A stretch of DNA of 64,000 bases from Sipunculus nudus. Lineage: Eukaryota > Annelida > Sipuncula > Golfingiida > Sipunculidae. Positions 51,148-63,784 of this stretch are shown piece after piece (positions within the stretch are counted from its first letter, which is position 1; every line of letters starts with the position of its first letter). The notes beneath the pieces are model-generated. The model saw only the letters and a list, made by a program, of their open reading frames with translations. It did no database searches and was not told where the DNA came from. A program made the translations under genes and the position numbers. Location: positions 8,887,579 through 8,951,578 of the forward strand of contig CM049307.1 of the NCBI GenBank assembly GCA_026874595.1, written 5' to 3'.

Positions 51148-52681
51148 AATAAGGCCCCACATGAAAATACAACACCAGTTTTGGTTATAGGAAAACTGGT
51201 TCGGTATGGTTTTGTTTTGTGTTTATATGTGGACAATTTTGGTTTTAATAGACAAATAAGGATAACATTGTAAATTATTTAATATGATAATTAATGATAA
51301 AAATATTATCAAATGTTAGAGATCCATGTCTTGGCACTTTTGAGACCCAGTGATAGCATTTTAATGGTGACTGCCCAATTTATATTACAATATGAATTAA
51401 ATAGACTTTTTTTTGTGTCGTGTAACATATCCACGTGTCAGACACCATAGGTATACAGGATACAAGCATCTAATCTTTAGCTATACAGGGCTAAAGTAGG
51501 GAATATTGAATTTAAAACACTTCCAAAAGACTGTTTATACCTCAATCACTGCTAATGTAACCTTAAGGCATCAGCAGTATCAATTAATAAAAATAATTAA
51601 CAAAACTGCACTACTTAATGATGCTTTTAGATATGATCTACAATGACAGACCTTGCATGCCTTTAGATATGATTTACAATGACAAACGGTGATAAAATTA
51701 CAAATATGTGAGCTGTGCTTGAATATTTTACAGAAATTTATTCAGACGTGAATCAGTTTTACAATTCACTGTAAAATTATTTTGTGTATTTTTAAGCAAA
51801 CATATGAATCTCAGTTTATATTTTCAGGTTTATAATGTTTTTATAACCAATCAGAATAAAGGTAAACTTCTTTGCTGATAACATTTATTTTTAAAGTATG
51901 TTGATTACGCTACAAAATTGGTTACCCTCATGTGAGTGAAAGATGATATCCAGTGATAGGTTATAATGCAATCATAATATGGGATCACTCCATTACCATG
52001 TAGGGCACCACGGCTAAAGTACATTTATATATGAATAAATGAAAAAAAATACTTATTTCATTAAAATAAGATAATTAATTATGTATTTTTTAATATCAGA
52101 AACTAATGATTTCAGCTTTTAACTTCTCTCTTTATACTTAAGTAGTTTAACTTATTATTCCAGTAGTGTCAGTTTTATATTTTTTTAATAATTTAATACT
52201 AATTACAGAATAAAAGAAGCTAATATAATATATATTATGTAAACTGTGTTCAAATGTTCAGGTCTTAAAGAAGAAATTTCTTATTTTTGTTTTACCTGTA
52301 AAATCAAATAAAATGCTTATGCCACACAAGTGTTAATTAATGCACAGTGAAATGAGATGCAGCTTGTCTCAAACAATCATATATATATTAAAGAAAATAT
52401 TTAATAATTAATATAAACAAAAAAAATGTGAATGACATATGACAGAAAAAATCTAAGCAACATAAAAGTTTTGAAGATATATACACCTCAGTGAAAGCAA
52501 ATAACTGGAAGTATTATTTTCAGGGAATTTCATTTGGGAAAAAAATCTATTAACCATCACAGCAATAACTTATTGGAGACTTTGGTTTAGTTGCTTTATA
52601 TCCTTTTGATATTCCATTTATAATCCACACAAGACGTATTGTGAATGACAGCTTAGATATAAATATAATAAGGACACCTAC

Positions 52682-52760
52682 CGTGTAGTATCTCAGCTCT
52701 GTCTTCCGTGGAGTGGATGAACTTAACTTGTGACTTGATACGGTGCAGTCTTTCCCCAGG
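52682..52760 (-). other. GnRH: GnRH non-coding exon 1 (predicted)
   Basis: Predicted from a TATA box about 25-30 bp upstream and a canonical donor (CTACACG then GTAGGTG at 52682/52681). It has higher GC than flanking DNA. A 62-codon minus-strand frame runs through the promoter and past the donor and is not considered coding. Start site is estimated to within 10 bp. Confidence 0.6.
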
Positions 52761-52782
52761 TGATGCCCTAGGTGTTGTTATG

Positions 52783-52870
52783 CTTAAATAGTGCCCACCA
52801 ACGAAAGGAAAGCGCGCTAGAGGTGGGAGGCAGCTAGCCAATCAGCAGGATGGCGCTAAGCAGACGTCAA
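52783..52870 (-). promoter_or_regulatory. GnRH: GnRH promoter: TATA, inverted CCAAT, CRE-like site
   Basis: On the minus strand, TATTTAAG (52790-52783) is preceded about 50 bp upstream by GATTGG (inverted CCAAT, 52843-52838) and about 75 bp upstream by TGACGTCT (52869-52862), one base from the cAMP-response element TGACGTCA. The block is a local GC/CpG peak in an AT-rich setting. Linkage to GnRH is inferred from strand, spacing and the donor that follows. Confidence 0.6.
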
Positions 52871-55800
52871 GCATCAAGTTGGCCCTTTTATGATTGACAA
52901 GAGCCGGCAGGTGAAATGTTTGAGTGTTGCTGATTAATTTATTGATCTGCAGTTTGTGCTGACCGAAAGTCATAGGACCGAGTCCTGCTAGTCCTAAGCA
53001 TTTAACTGTATTACTGTGTCCCTGTGTGTGCAGAAATCTGCAACTTTATTGAAACTTGTGGGTGGTCTGTGAATTAGTTATGAGGACCAGTTAAGCAGCT
53101 TTTAGATAAAGTTGACACTGGCTGCACTGAGTGGCTGGGGTCAAGCACTTGCCTGTTAGTTTGTGCTGCCATCGGCAGAATTGTGCAAAAAACCTTTTTT
53201 TTTTTAAATACACTGCTTTCGGTTGTGACTATCATTTTCAAAATGCATCCTGCCAAAGCAAACACAGTTTGAAGTTTTACCCTCAGTAAACTTTTAACAA
53301 TGTCACCGATCTGGTTAAAATAGTTTTCCATTCAGAAGCAGGCCATTTTCAATTAAATAATGTTGGAAACCTTTATTTAAAAAAAAAATAATGTGAAGGG
53401 ATGTTCAATATGTTGGATCCCTACTGAACTTTTTCATGAATGGAGTGTTAATATAAGAACCTGCTTTTGTTTAATTCATGGTTTTGCCATCATGTGTTTC
53501 TCTTCAGTGATATCAGAATTTATGTGAAAATAATAAAATATACTGTAATCTGCTCATATTTAACAGAGTTCAAATTTGTGATATTCACAAAAAAGGTGAA
53601 ATTAAGTAAAATCAATCCATGTGAATAAAAAGGCAAAAGGCTTTATACACTGACTGCACCTGTGTGTGTGACCTGGGAAAGTGTTAAAAAAATCCTCCAT
53701 TTTCAGCAACCAACTCTGTGCATAAGACTGGGACTGGCCAAAGAAAGAACCAATTAAATATTGATATAAGTACAGTGGTTAATTGATTTTTCTGGTTATC
53801 ACTGCAAAAAGTTTCCTGTAATTTCCACATTTATGAATAAATTTCATATAATCTTATCCTTTAATAACAGTTTTCTGGTGAGCTTGAGAAAAATAATCCC
53901 TCAAAAAACCCTGAATAATGAAATTTCACAAAATTTCAACCCCTGTGGGTATGAAGCGAAAGACAGTATATAACTTATCAGTTCAGGGCATCAACCCTGT
54001 CTGCTCAGTGGTCATTCAAAGACTGTGTCTTATTACTTACAGTGCCCTTTATTTTCATTCTGTGATATATTAGTTTATTATTAATGATAGATCAGACAAT
54101 GGGATGGGCATAACGTGACCATCACCAGAATCATCTCTTGGTAAAAAACTCCACGTCAGGCATAGCAGGTCCTGCAGGACTGCCAGGTTATATTCTCATT
54201 TATATCTATTAAAATACCATTGTTAAAGAATTTAATGACCCAGGTGTCTGAAGGAAACCACAGCATTGACCAGTCAGGAGACGGCCGTGAATTCATTCAT
54301 GTAGTTTTCATACATAATGGCATCTAGAGATATATCCTAGCTGTATAGCTAAGGATACTGGTTGTTTCATTAATGTAGGTATAGGACAACACCAAATTGT
54401 TCAGGTATTTGTCTCTGAAGCAGAAGGCAGGCACTCAGTTCAGCCACCTCCTACCCTCCTAATCTCAAAGGCCAAACAGTGTAAGTGTCTGTAGCCCCTG
54501 AGAGATTCACTATTCAGTGACAAGTTAGAATGTCTTGATTATTGTTATCCCTGAAATCTAGAAGGCTTAAAAATAAAATAATTCTTGTTGTATCCCCTTC
54601 ATCTTCATTTAAAGCCTTTTTTGCTGACGGCATGACATGTCCTTGAAAAAGGTCTCAGCCGGAAGTGTAGTGTTTAGACAACCTTCAAGTCGCAGAGTTT
54701 TCATTTAGTTATAGGTGTGTGTTTATATGTGTATATATTTGCAAGTCCTTTAGCTCCTTACACAGCTTACTAAAGGTTTGTATATTGAGTATGATACATT
54801 TTCTGGCATAACTCCCAATGCGGTGCACTGTGCCAGAAAAGGTTTTGGTATAAACATTACTCCTTGCATGGCTTGTGATATATAAAAGGTAATTAATATT
54901 TAGATACTTTCGTCATTGTTTTTGGACATTTCTGGCATTCCCTTTTGTTTTAAAAACATTATAGTTAAACATTTTGAAAGCTAGACATGTTGAATGAGAA
55001 GCCAGTCATTTGCTCTCATATTGACTTATCTAATTATTGATATATCTTTATATTTAAACACCAATAAAAATAAAATATCTTAAAGTAGTTATTTTATCAG
55101 TCAGAGAAAAAAGTATTTAGCATAACTGTTGGTTGTCTCCTGCATTATCTTTGTTTTCGCTCTTTGAGTTTTTTTCCCTTTTTGTTGATGACATGAATAA
55201 CAATCATAATCTATTTTAAGGCTAAATGTTTGCCTTTAACAAGAAAGCCATATATCTGTATAGCCAAATATCCATGTCGTCAGAATATTTTAGGCCAAAA
55301 TAGCATGCCTCAATCAGACAAAAAAAAAACCTATGATACAGTTTAAACAGGTTTTTCTAAAGAAGCCAGCTTGAAATAATAAGTACTGTGGCCAATATGT
55401 TTATACATGTCTTGGTTACACAGGCCCCTTGCCAGTGGTCACCAGTTTAAATGATTTGACTGGGGAATTAAAATGGACTTTTGTCTGATGAAGCTAACAA
55501 AGCCTTGTACTGCACATAGCATTATTTATTATAAAATTTCTCTTGTTTGTGGACAAAAAAGATACATTTACTTCAGGGAAAGCCCATTCTTATTTGTTCA
55601 CTGTTGTTGGGTTCACATCCAGCTAAGTAGCAGACACATGGGGCCTCTACAGATAATCAGGAAAAGCTTTGATCATCAGTTGCTTTTGATCATAAGAATC
55701 CACATAGGACAACACTAAAACACATGATGCAAAAGGATGGCTAAATTATTGCCAAAACAATATATTTTAAAATATATGATTTTTAATGGTTTATTGAAAG

Positions 55801-56331
55801 TAACACAGGAAGTGATTAAAGGATTATATATACATAGCTTTTTATTTTTTACACTCTAAGGAGGTATTTTGCACTTGTGTGTCTTATCCATAAATATGCC
55901 AGTCAACCTCAAGAGCTGGATATCCTGACCAGAATCTTCATTCTTTCAACAAAGCAAAAAGTTATTCTGAATGCTATATACCAGAATCAGTGATACCACA
56001 TTATATTGTACACTATTAGGAAAGACTACTTTTTATATTTCTTTCATTCTGTTATAGTTTTCAATATATTTTTTTACTAACTTCATCAAAATCTGTAAGA
56101 TTCATGGTGATAAAAAACTTCTCACACAAATTTTAGAACTTAATGAGACAGAAAGTGAGCTGTTTGTGTTCCAAAGTTGCAACATAAATATTTTTAGCAA
56201 AGTTTCTACATCATCTAACAAATCAGAAACAAAATCCCTGTGATATACAATATGGAGGACTCCAGCTGTAGTTACTGCATATACTGGTAACTTTCTTGAA
56301 ACCTGTTTTATTTCTTTACATTTGAAACTTT
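52871..56331. other. Intergenic DNA upstream of the GnRH gene
   Basis: No gene recognised. Parts near 53950-54560 have ordinary complexity without exon signals. Confidence 0.5.
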
Positions 56332-58643
56332 TTAGCTCAGCTGACTATAAGTCATCTGAGCTATAGTCGTGGTCCATTGTCTGTCGTCCGTCTGTCTGTC
56401 CGTCTGTCCGTAGATGTGGCACGTTTTGAAACCATAAGACCTAGGAATCCAAAATTCGGCATAATGTTAGATGTCCCCAAGATTTCCTACCAAGACGAAA
56501 ACTGGGTCTTTGCAACTTCGTTCCTTTGAGAAATTAAGGAAAAACCTCAATTTTTTATTAAAAACCTATTTTCACACTTCAGGACTGCCTAATATCAAAA
56601 CTACTCATTTGTTTTTCCTCATATTTACCAAAAATATTCCCCTATATAGTTCCTATGTACATGCCAGAAATTATGTCTGTATTATATAATTTAAAAAAGG
56701 TATGGGCCCAAACAATGCATTTTGTAAAAAATCAGGAAAGATATTTGATCACTTAACACAAAACATATTAAAGCTTTGGACTTTTTTCCAGTAATATAAC
56801 TTTAATTAATCAAAATTAAATTGTATACCCAAAATTAGATCAAAATCTTTTAAATTTTTTGAAATATTAACAAAAATAAAAAATTGGTACCTTAAATTTT
56901 GCCCAACTTTTACCATGGCACGTTTTTTTTCCTGTAAATACTGTGTCTTTTATTTTCACAGCATGTTTTTGTTAGCATTTTGTTGGTTAACACCAAAAAT
57001 TTGAAACCAGTTGATCAAAAACTGTATATTTTATTCAAGTTTTCAAGCACCATGTAACATATTGTTTACATCAAGCTAGTGTTATTAAGTTATGGGCCCA
57101 AACATAATGCACTTTGTAAAAAATCAAGAAATAAATTTACTCCCTTAACAAGAGGATTGCTGAAGCTAGAGATTTTTTGTCAGGGATGTAACATTATTTT
57201 ATCAAGATTCAATTGAATACCCAAAATTAGTTCTGAATTTTTATATTTATTAGTATAAATATAAAATTAGTACCTTAAATTTTGCCAAACTTTGACCTTT
57301 ATAAGTTTGTTTCCTGTGAGCACTGTTGATATAATTTTCATATCATGCACCCATAAGGATTTCAGCTTTTTAGTTTAGAAAGCTGAAAGAAATTGGCCAA
57401 AAATTGTAGCTTTTATTAATGTTTTTATGAGACCATGTCAGACCTTAGCTCTCCCCAGCCCCTCTTGAGTCACCTGTATGTTGACCATGTTGACCTTTCA
57501 TCAAATTATGCACGCTTGATGCGAGGCATACACTGGGGCAGCCAGGCAGCTTATGGCCAGCCACAGTTGATCCAGGTGTCCAACCCAACTCATCTAGTAG
57601 TTTTAACTAACAATAAACAATAAATTAATAAATTTTTATTGGTTTTTAATAAAAAATTAAAAATAGAAAAGGAATTTGTTAGTTGATAATAACAGGAAAT
57701 TAACTTGAAGTTACTGATGATATAAGAATCTTGTATCAATTGATAGAATGTCACATATTCCAAATAACACCATGCAGTCACCTATGGTATTTTTCAGTTC
57801 AATTTTAATGATAAAAAAAATAAATCATATTATTCATTACTAATCATTAGGGATCTTATGTAGGAAATTATTGATAGACAACGAAGCAGTTGATAATATT
57901 AATCTAGATTCCTGCTGTGGCTAGTATGTACATTGATGTGGAATTAGTCCAAAATGAATATATTACATTTATTTTTTTTTAATATGAATAAAAGCCATAA
58001 AACCAGGTAATTATGATCATTATTTAAATGTGTGAAATTTGTATATTCTGGATTCTCAACATCATTGTTTGGTGAAAACTGAATAAATACCAGACATGGT
58101 GCGAATACTTTGCAAATGTATTTGAATACGAATATGAATATGTACTCCATTATAAAATTTCTTGCATAAGAATGGGAATTCAGGTAAAAATGAAAGTATA
58201 TGAATACCAGTGCAAATACTTTCAAAATGTATTCATGAATTCATTCATGAATATATTCTTTGATATTATTTAAATAATCATTTCAGTTGTATTTTATTTT
58301 AAAAAAAATTAATCGATTCTCTTATTATTTTTAATTAAAATTATATTTGGGACAATTTGTAATTATTTTTAATAAATAGTTAATCTCTTATATAATATGT
58401 TCTGCTTATATGGCCAAGTCAAAATCTGTGTGACAATAGCACTCCATTTGTTAATAAAATAAATGAAATCAATCCTCTTCCCTGTCTCCAAAGATACTAT
58501 CAAAATCATACATAAGCTAAACACCCACAACTCATAATACAGCTTATATTTATTTCCACACAAAACAAGCATGTGCCTCATTTCTAAATCATATTTTTTA
58601 TCATATATAACAGCTGAGCGCCGTGACCCATGGGTTCCTTGTT
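56332..58643 (+). mobile_element. HLE-1 element, full-length copy with extra core unit
   Basis: 5' tttagctcagctgac stem-loop and CCGT/CTGT tetranucleotides (56334 on); 3' cagctgagcgccgtgacc, palindrome gacccatgggttc, cttgtt. The block 'ttatgggcccaaacataatg' and following text recur (56700 and 57085), so the core is partly doubled relative to the 35345 copy. Confidence 0.8.
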
Positions 58644-60542
58644 TACAAAAATTTGGACATTTTCAAATTAATTATTTTTTTCAACACTTATTTATTGCAA
58701 AATTTCATATTTTTAGCATAGCAGTATGCAGGAACCATTCCCTTCAACCCATGTAACTAGTTACTTAATTGATTGGTATTTCATGTTCTTCACTGAAAAA
58801 TGATAACCAGCTGCAAGTTTTAAGGGCTATAGATACCATGAAAGTACAGGAAACAGTATTTTTAAGAATCCCATATTTGCATGTTTGATGTTCAGTTTTG
58901 GCCACCTTTGATGTTTTAAGCTGTTAACATCAAGTCCATTCACAGCATATGTGTCAAACGTTTGTCACCTTAAAACGTCAGGCTTAGCGGTTGGCATTAA
59001 TGATTCATTCTGAAAGACATAAACGTTACCACTCTGCTAATTACCTAGTATTTTTCATGCTAAGTATTTTTATTAATAGATGGAGAACCCTTTGCGGCTC
59101 TTTTTACTGATCAGAAATAGCCACTTAAACTAACTTTTTGGATTTTGTAAGGTAATCCTTAGTCATTATTAACAGTACTGGAGCTTTTGGTATTATAGTT
59201 AAGGTAAGAGATGTGTAAAATTCAAGTTCATACCACATTGTTTCATCTTAACCTCCTCACTATGTGAATATGATATGTATCAGAAAATGTGTATGTTTGT
59301 ATATAGTGAAAAGGAATAGATACAAAAAAGTTAATCTACTGTAATATCTACAGGAAAGAAAGTGTAACTCTGTTAGGTTTGTTAACACTGATTTTGGCTT
59401 ATAGTTTGGTTAAGGATTTTCCTTTATTTCATAAAAGCACAGTCTTTCCTGCACAGAAAAGTGCAAGTTACCATGGGGTTTTGCACTGGGTATACAGAAG
59501 TGTGGAGGTTATTGTAGGCCTGATTACAACAAGAAAGTCTGTGCTGCACCTTAATCATGAATGCTGCAAAAGAAATAAAGATGTAATTTATCATATAAAG
59601 ATTAAATTGTGGGCCCACGGCTCTGCACCACTCCTCTGAGAGTTAAAATCACTTGTCATCATTTAGAATTTGTCATGCATTACTTCGTGATTTGGGTTGT
59701 GATGATCATGCCTGAAAGTGATCACAGGCCCCCCTCCCCAATCTCACTTGGCTGATCGAGACATGAAACTCAAACATCAGGTGTGCCCTCCCACGCGGTG
59801 ACACCTTGTACGTTAATGGCTGATGCAGTAGTCACTCACGTTATGACACGGCTGAGGCTTCCCCATGAATATCTGCAGTGACTAGGACATTGTACATACA
59901 ACTGAGATCAACATAATCTTGTGTACCCATTGCTGAACGGCATGACATCACAAGCTGTGCCTCATTTCCCCACCTTCCTGGCCACACCAACCAGGTCATG
60001 TTGTCCCAGCCCAACACCTAATGCCGTCAATAGATCCCCTGTGACGGGAATCACAAATGATGCTAAAATTACAGCAGCCCAGCCCAGTGTTTTCAGGGGC
60101 ATGTCTTCATTTATTACAGTTATCAATTCCCAAAGTGACTTTTTATTTTTGTCTTGCAAACGGTTTCCTTTCAGTTGGCCTTGTTAGACCTAGCATGGGC
60201 CAGGTATTGCACATGTTTTTATGCATTGCGGAAATCACATTTAATGGCTGACAGAAATAGTGGTTTTGTGCTCCTTATTTCTGCCTGGTTGCATGACAAA
60301 ACCTCTTTGCATACAAAGCATGGTAAAGCAAGTTATCACTGTCATTGTGTGAGTGAGGGATGAAGTGAAGGAACACTGATGTTACATTGTGTAAACTCTT
60401 GGTTTCCTGTGTCTAAATGTCACAAGTTCTGTTCAAAAATGTAAATTTCTCTCTCTAAATTTGGTGTATACTGCCCCCTTCTCTGACCACAGACTGTCTT
60501 ATGGAACATGAACAGGCTCAACACTAACCATTATTCAATTTT
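58644..60542. other. Intergenic DNA with a complex non-repeat block
   Basis: 59640-60400 is noticeably less AT-rich, with CpGs and no repeat similarity here. A minus-strand open frame from about 60174 to 59962 reads a hydrophobic segment (LGWAAVILASFVIPVTGDLL) but lacks an ATG and clear splice sites. Could be a conserved non-coding element or relic exon. Confidence 0.4.
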
Positions 60543-60716
60543 TTAGCGAACCTGTTAGCTTATGTGATGGCGCGGCGTCGTCCGTCCACCGTCCAAGGCT
60601 GGCTGTCCGCCGTCCATGCTTGTCAGAAACCGTCTTGAGCTAGCAGCTCCAAGTTACATGTAAGAATTAGTCAGTGAAATTGAGGTGTTGGTGGCGCCAC
60701 CTACATCGATCTGTTT
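60543..60716 (+). mobile_element. HLE-6 element, 5' part interrupted by HLE-1
   Basis: Begins ttagcgaacctgttagctta then gtgatggcgcggcgtcgtcc and ccgtcc repeats, continues into the 'gagctagcagctccaa...ggtggcgccacctacatcg' core shared with 17397-18425, and stops at a T run exactly where the next HLE-1 begins. Confidence 0.65.
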
Positions 60717-63530
60717 TTAGCTCAGCTGACTATAAGTCATCTGAGCTATAGTCGTGGTCCATTGTCCGTCCGTCTGTCCGTCCGTCCGTCCGTCCGTCCG
60801 TAGATGTGGCACGTTTTGAAACCGTAAGACCTAGGAATCCAAAATTCAGCATAATGTTAGATGTCCTCAAGATCTCCTACCAAGCCGAAAACTGGGTCTT
60901 TGCGACTTCGTTCCTTTGAGAAATTAAGGAAAAACCTCAATTTTTTATTAAAATCCTATTTTCACACTTCAGGACTGCCTAATATCAAAACCACTCATCT
61001 GTTTTTCCTCATATTTACCACAAATAATCCTCTATATGGTTCCTATGTACATGCCAGAAATTGGGTCTGTATTATATAATTTGAAAAAGTTATGGGCCCA
61101 AACATAATGCATTTTGTAAATAATTAGGAAAAAAATTTGATCACTTAACACAAAACTTGTTAAAGCTAAGCACTTTTTTTTCCAGTAATATAACTTTTAT
61201 TAATCAAAATTAAATTGTATACCCAAAATTTGATCAAAATCTTTTAAATTTTTTGAAATATTAGCAAAAATAAAAAATTGGTACCTTAAACTTTGCCCAA
61301 CTTTGACCATGGCACGTTTTTTTCCTGTAACTGCTGTGGATTTGATTTTCAAAGCATGTTTTTGTTAGCATTTCAACTGTTAACATTTAAAATTTGAAAC
61401 CAGTTGATCAAAAACTGTAGATTTTATTCAAGTTTTCAAGCACCATGTCACATATTGTTTACATCAACCTAGTGTTATGCAGTTTGCTAGAGCTCAGCTC
61501 CCCAGCTTCAGCTCTAAGTTCCTTAAATTAGGCATACAGTAAGATGTCTCCAAAATCCCCTACCATGCCAAGAATTTGGTCACCAGAACTTAATTCCTTC
61601 GAGATATTAATGAAAAACTTCATTTTTTCATTAAAAACCCTTTGTTACACTTCAGGACTGCCTAGTATCAAAACCACTGATCTGACTTTGATCATATATA
61701 ATATACATATTTTTCTATACATTTGCTATGCACATGCCAGAAATGATGTCAGTATTGCGTAATTGTTTTAAGTTATGTGCCCAAACAAAATTGACTTTGT
61801 AAAAAATCAGGAAAAATATTTACTCAGGTTTCATGAAAATTATTGAAGCTAGAGAATTTTTTTAAGTATATAACTTTGTTTAATTAAGATTCAATTGTAT
61901 ACCCAAAATTAGATCTGTATTTTGTAAATTTTATAAGTTATTAGCATAAACATAAAATCAGTACCTGAAATTTTACCCAACTTTGACCATGGCACATTTT
62001 TTCCCTGTGAGTACTGTTGATTTAATTTTCTCAGAATGTAAACATAAGTATTTAATGTGTTTAAATCTGAAATTTGAAACTAAAAGGTTGAAAATTAGGC
62101 TAGTTATTGAATTTTATCTTGAGGGTCTATTGTAGTCACTTGCTTTGTTCCAGATGCAGGTAGGCCACTCCAGGTCACTGGAAGTCAGCTATGCCAGGGT
62201 TCCTGATTTGTTTCAGTCACTGGGGGAGATCCCCTGCTGTGACAGGTGTACAATTGTTCTCATATCACACCCCCTCCCTCCCCCCCATGAATAAATAAAT
62301 ATACATTTGTATGCATGATGTGGTGTTACATGACAAGATTGAGATTTATGATGATGCAATTTAGAATTATGAATCAACGTTTATATTCAGAAATATATGT
62401 TATATTGGAAATGTATACAAATTAAACTTAAAATAAAAAAATGAGGATCTAATACAAACATGTGTTCATTATTTTCGAGCCTCAGCAGAATTGGAGATCA
62501 GGCTTTGTTTGCCCTGAATGTTTATGCAGAGGTGTTGTTAATCCCATCTCTCCCCCCCCCCCCCCCCGGGCTGTCATTGATCCTTAGCACCTCACAGTCA
62601 CTTGTGCACTGGGACATTAGTTATTATTGCAAATGTGTACAATTTTTTCAATTTGAAAGATAATTGGATTAGAAAAAAATTAAGATCTAATATTGAAACA
62701 TATTCTTGCCCCAGGAGAATGGAACATAAAGTGATCAGCTCTTGTCTGTCCATCATCTCTCAATTATCATTAAATATATATACTAATTATAATATTTTTC
62801 CTTTTAGCACTGTTGAAATAACTTTCATATGCTGTATGTGTATGGATTTAAGCCATTAAAGTCTGAAATTTGAAAGCAAATTATGTATTCAGATGTGTGA
62901 CATTGCAGATGAAAAACTTTAAAATATTAAAATATATTATCAGCTTTGTTTGTCTAACAGTCTGTCTGTCCTTTTTTTAAATATTATGTAATTGTGAATG
63001 GACTATTTAATCCTGTAAGTATTGTTGAATTAAGTGGAAATCCTATATGTATATACACTATGTTAATACAGAGATGTTGTAACTCCCATCATTCCAGCCC
63101 TCCCCCCCCCCCCCCCAACCACCACCACCAGGTTCTTGCATCTGGGGACTGGAGACATCAGTTATATTTCAACTGTATACATTTTATAAAATAAAAATAC
63201 ATATATTTAATAATATATATTATGTAAAATAGATCCAATTGAGCAAATGTGTAAACTACTGAACTGTCAACAAACTATCAAAAAGCCAGCCAATGATCAT
63301 GGTAATAATATACATCTTATGTTCACAAACTGCTCACATGCTTCAATTTTGACATTAGAGAATACATGGTTTGGTCACAAAATATTATTTGCAACAATTT
63401 CTCACTCATCAATACAAACCAATCATGTCAACCAGCCATGGCATATATTACCTTTTCAACTTAGACTTGATCTCCATTATTATTTTAGATTTTGCCTTCA
63501 AGGCCAACTTCAGCTGAGCACAGTGACCCA
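60717..63530 (+). mobile_element. HLE-1 element with duplicated core
   Basis: 5' stem-loop and CCGT run as in other copies; the 3' end has cagctgagcacagtgaccca but has lost half the palindrome. The core is present twice, about 680 bp apart: the 60861-61079 and 61544-61762 frames are diverged copies of one another. C-runs at 62555 and 63103 mark a duplicated 3' section as well. Confidence 0.8.
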
Positions 63531-63669
63531 TATTTATAGCACCATGTCTTGAATGTTTACATCAAGTCATTGGTTAACAGTGTTCCAGGCTGTTACATAA
63601 CACCTTCACTCCTTGCCTACTGCTTCTGTGAGTGTCTGGGTCAGACTGGGTCAGGCAGTAATTACCAGA

Positions 63670-63770
63670 GAGCCTTTCTCCTCTCTCTTTCCCTTTCTCT
63701 CTTTCTAGCTCTCTTTCTCTCTCTCTCTTTCTCTCTCTCTCACCCCTATGCCTCCCTTCCTCCCTCCACC
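63670..63770. repeat. (CT)-rich microsatellite
   Basis: About 100 nt of ct/ctttct repeats giving long serine/leucine and arginine/glutamate frames of no coding value. Confidence 0.95.
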
Positions 63771-63784
63771 CCATTATGTTGACA

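Larger units (their letters stand above)
46511..52681 (-). other. GnRH: GnRH intron 1
   Basis: 6.2-6.4 kb between non-coding exon 1 and exon 2. Contains pyrimidine microsatellites (50150-50230, 50505-50545), the 43/45-bp minisatellite and a possible plus-strand exon at 50237. The remainder has no recognised feature; 48780-50060 is of fairly normal complexity and may hold regulatory sites. Confidence 0.6.

Noticed and set aside
52653-52841. 62-codon minus-strand ORF at the GnRH promoter
   Set aside because: It spans the TATA box and crosses the exon-1 donor; no family resemblance.
60861-61079. Recurrent ~70-codon ORF (KTGSLRLRSFEKLRKN...) also at 35532, 56471 and 61544
   Set aside because: Part of the HLE-1 repeat core. 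Copies differ by stops and non-conservative changes and lie in a non-autonomous element.
63549-63782. Serine/leucine-rich ORF
   Set aside because: Pure CT microsatellite.
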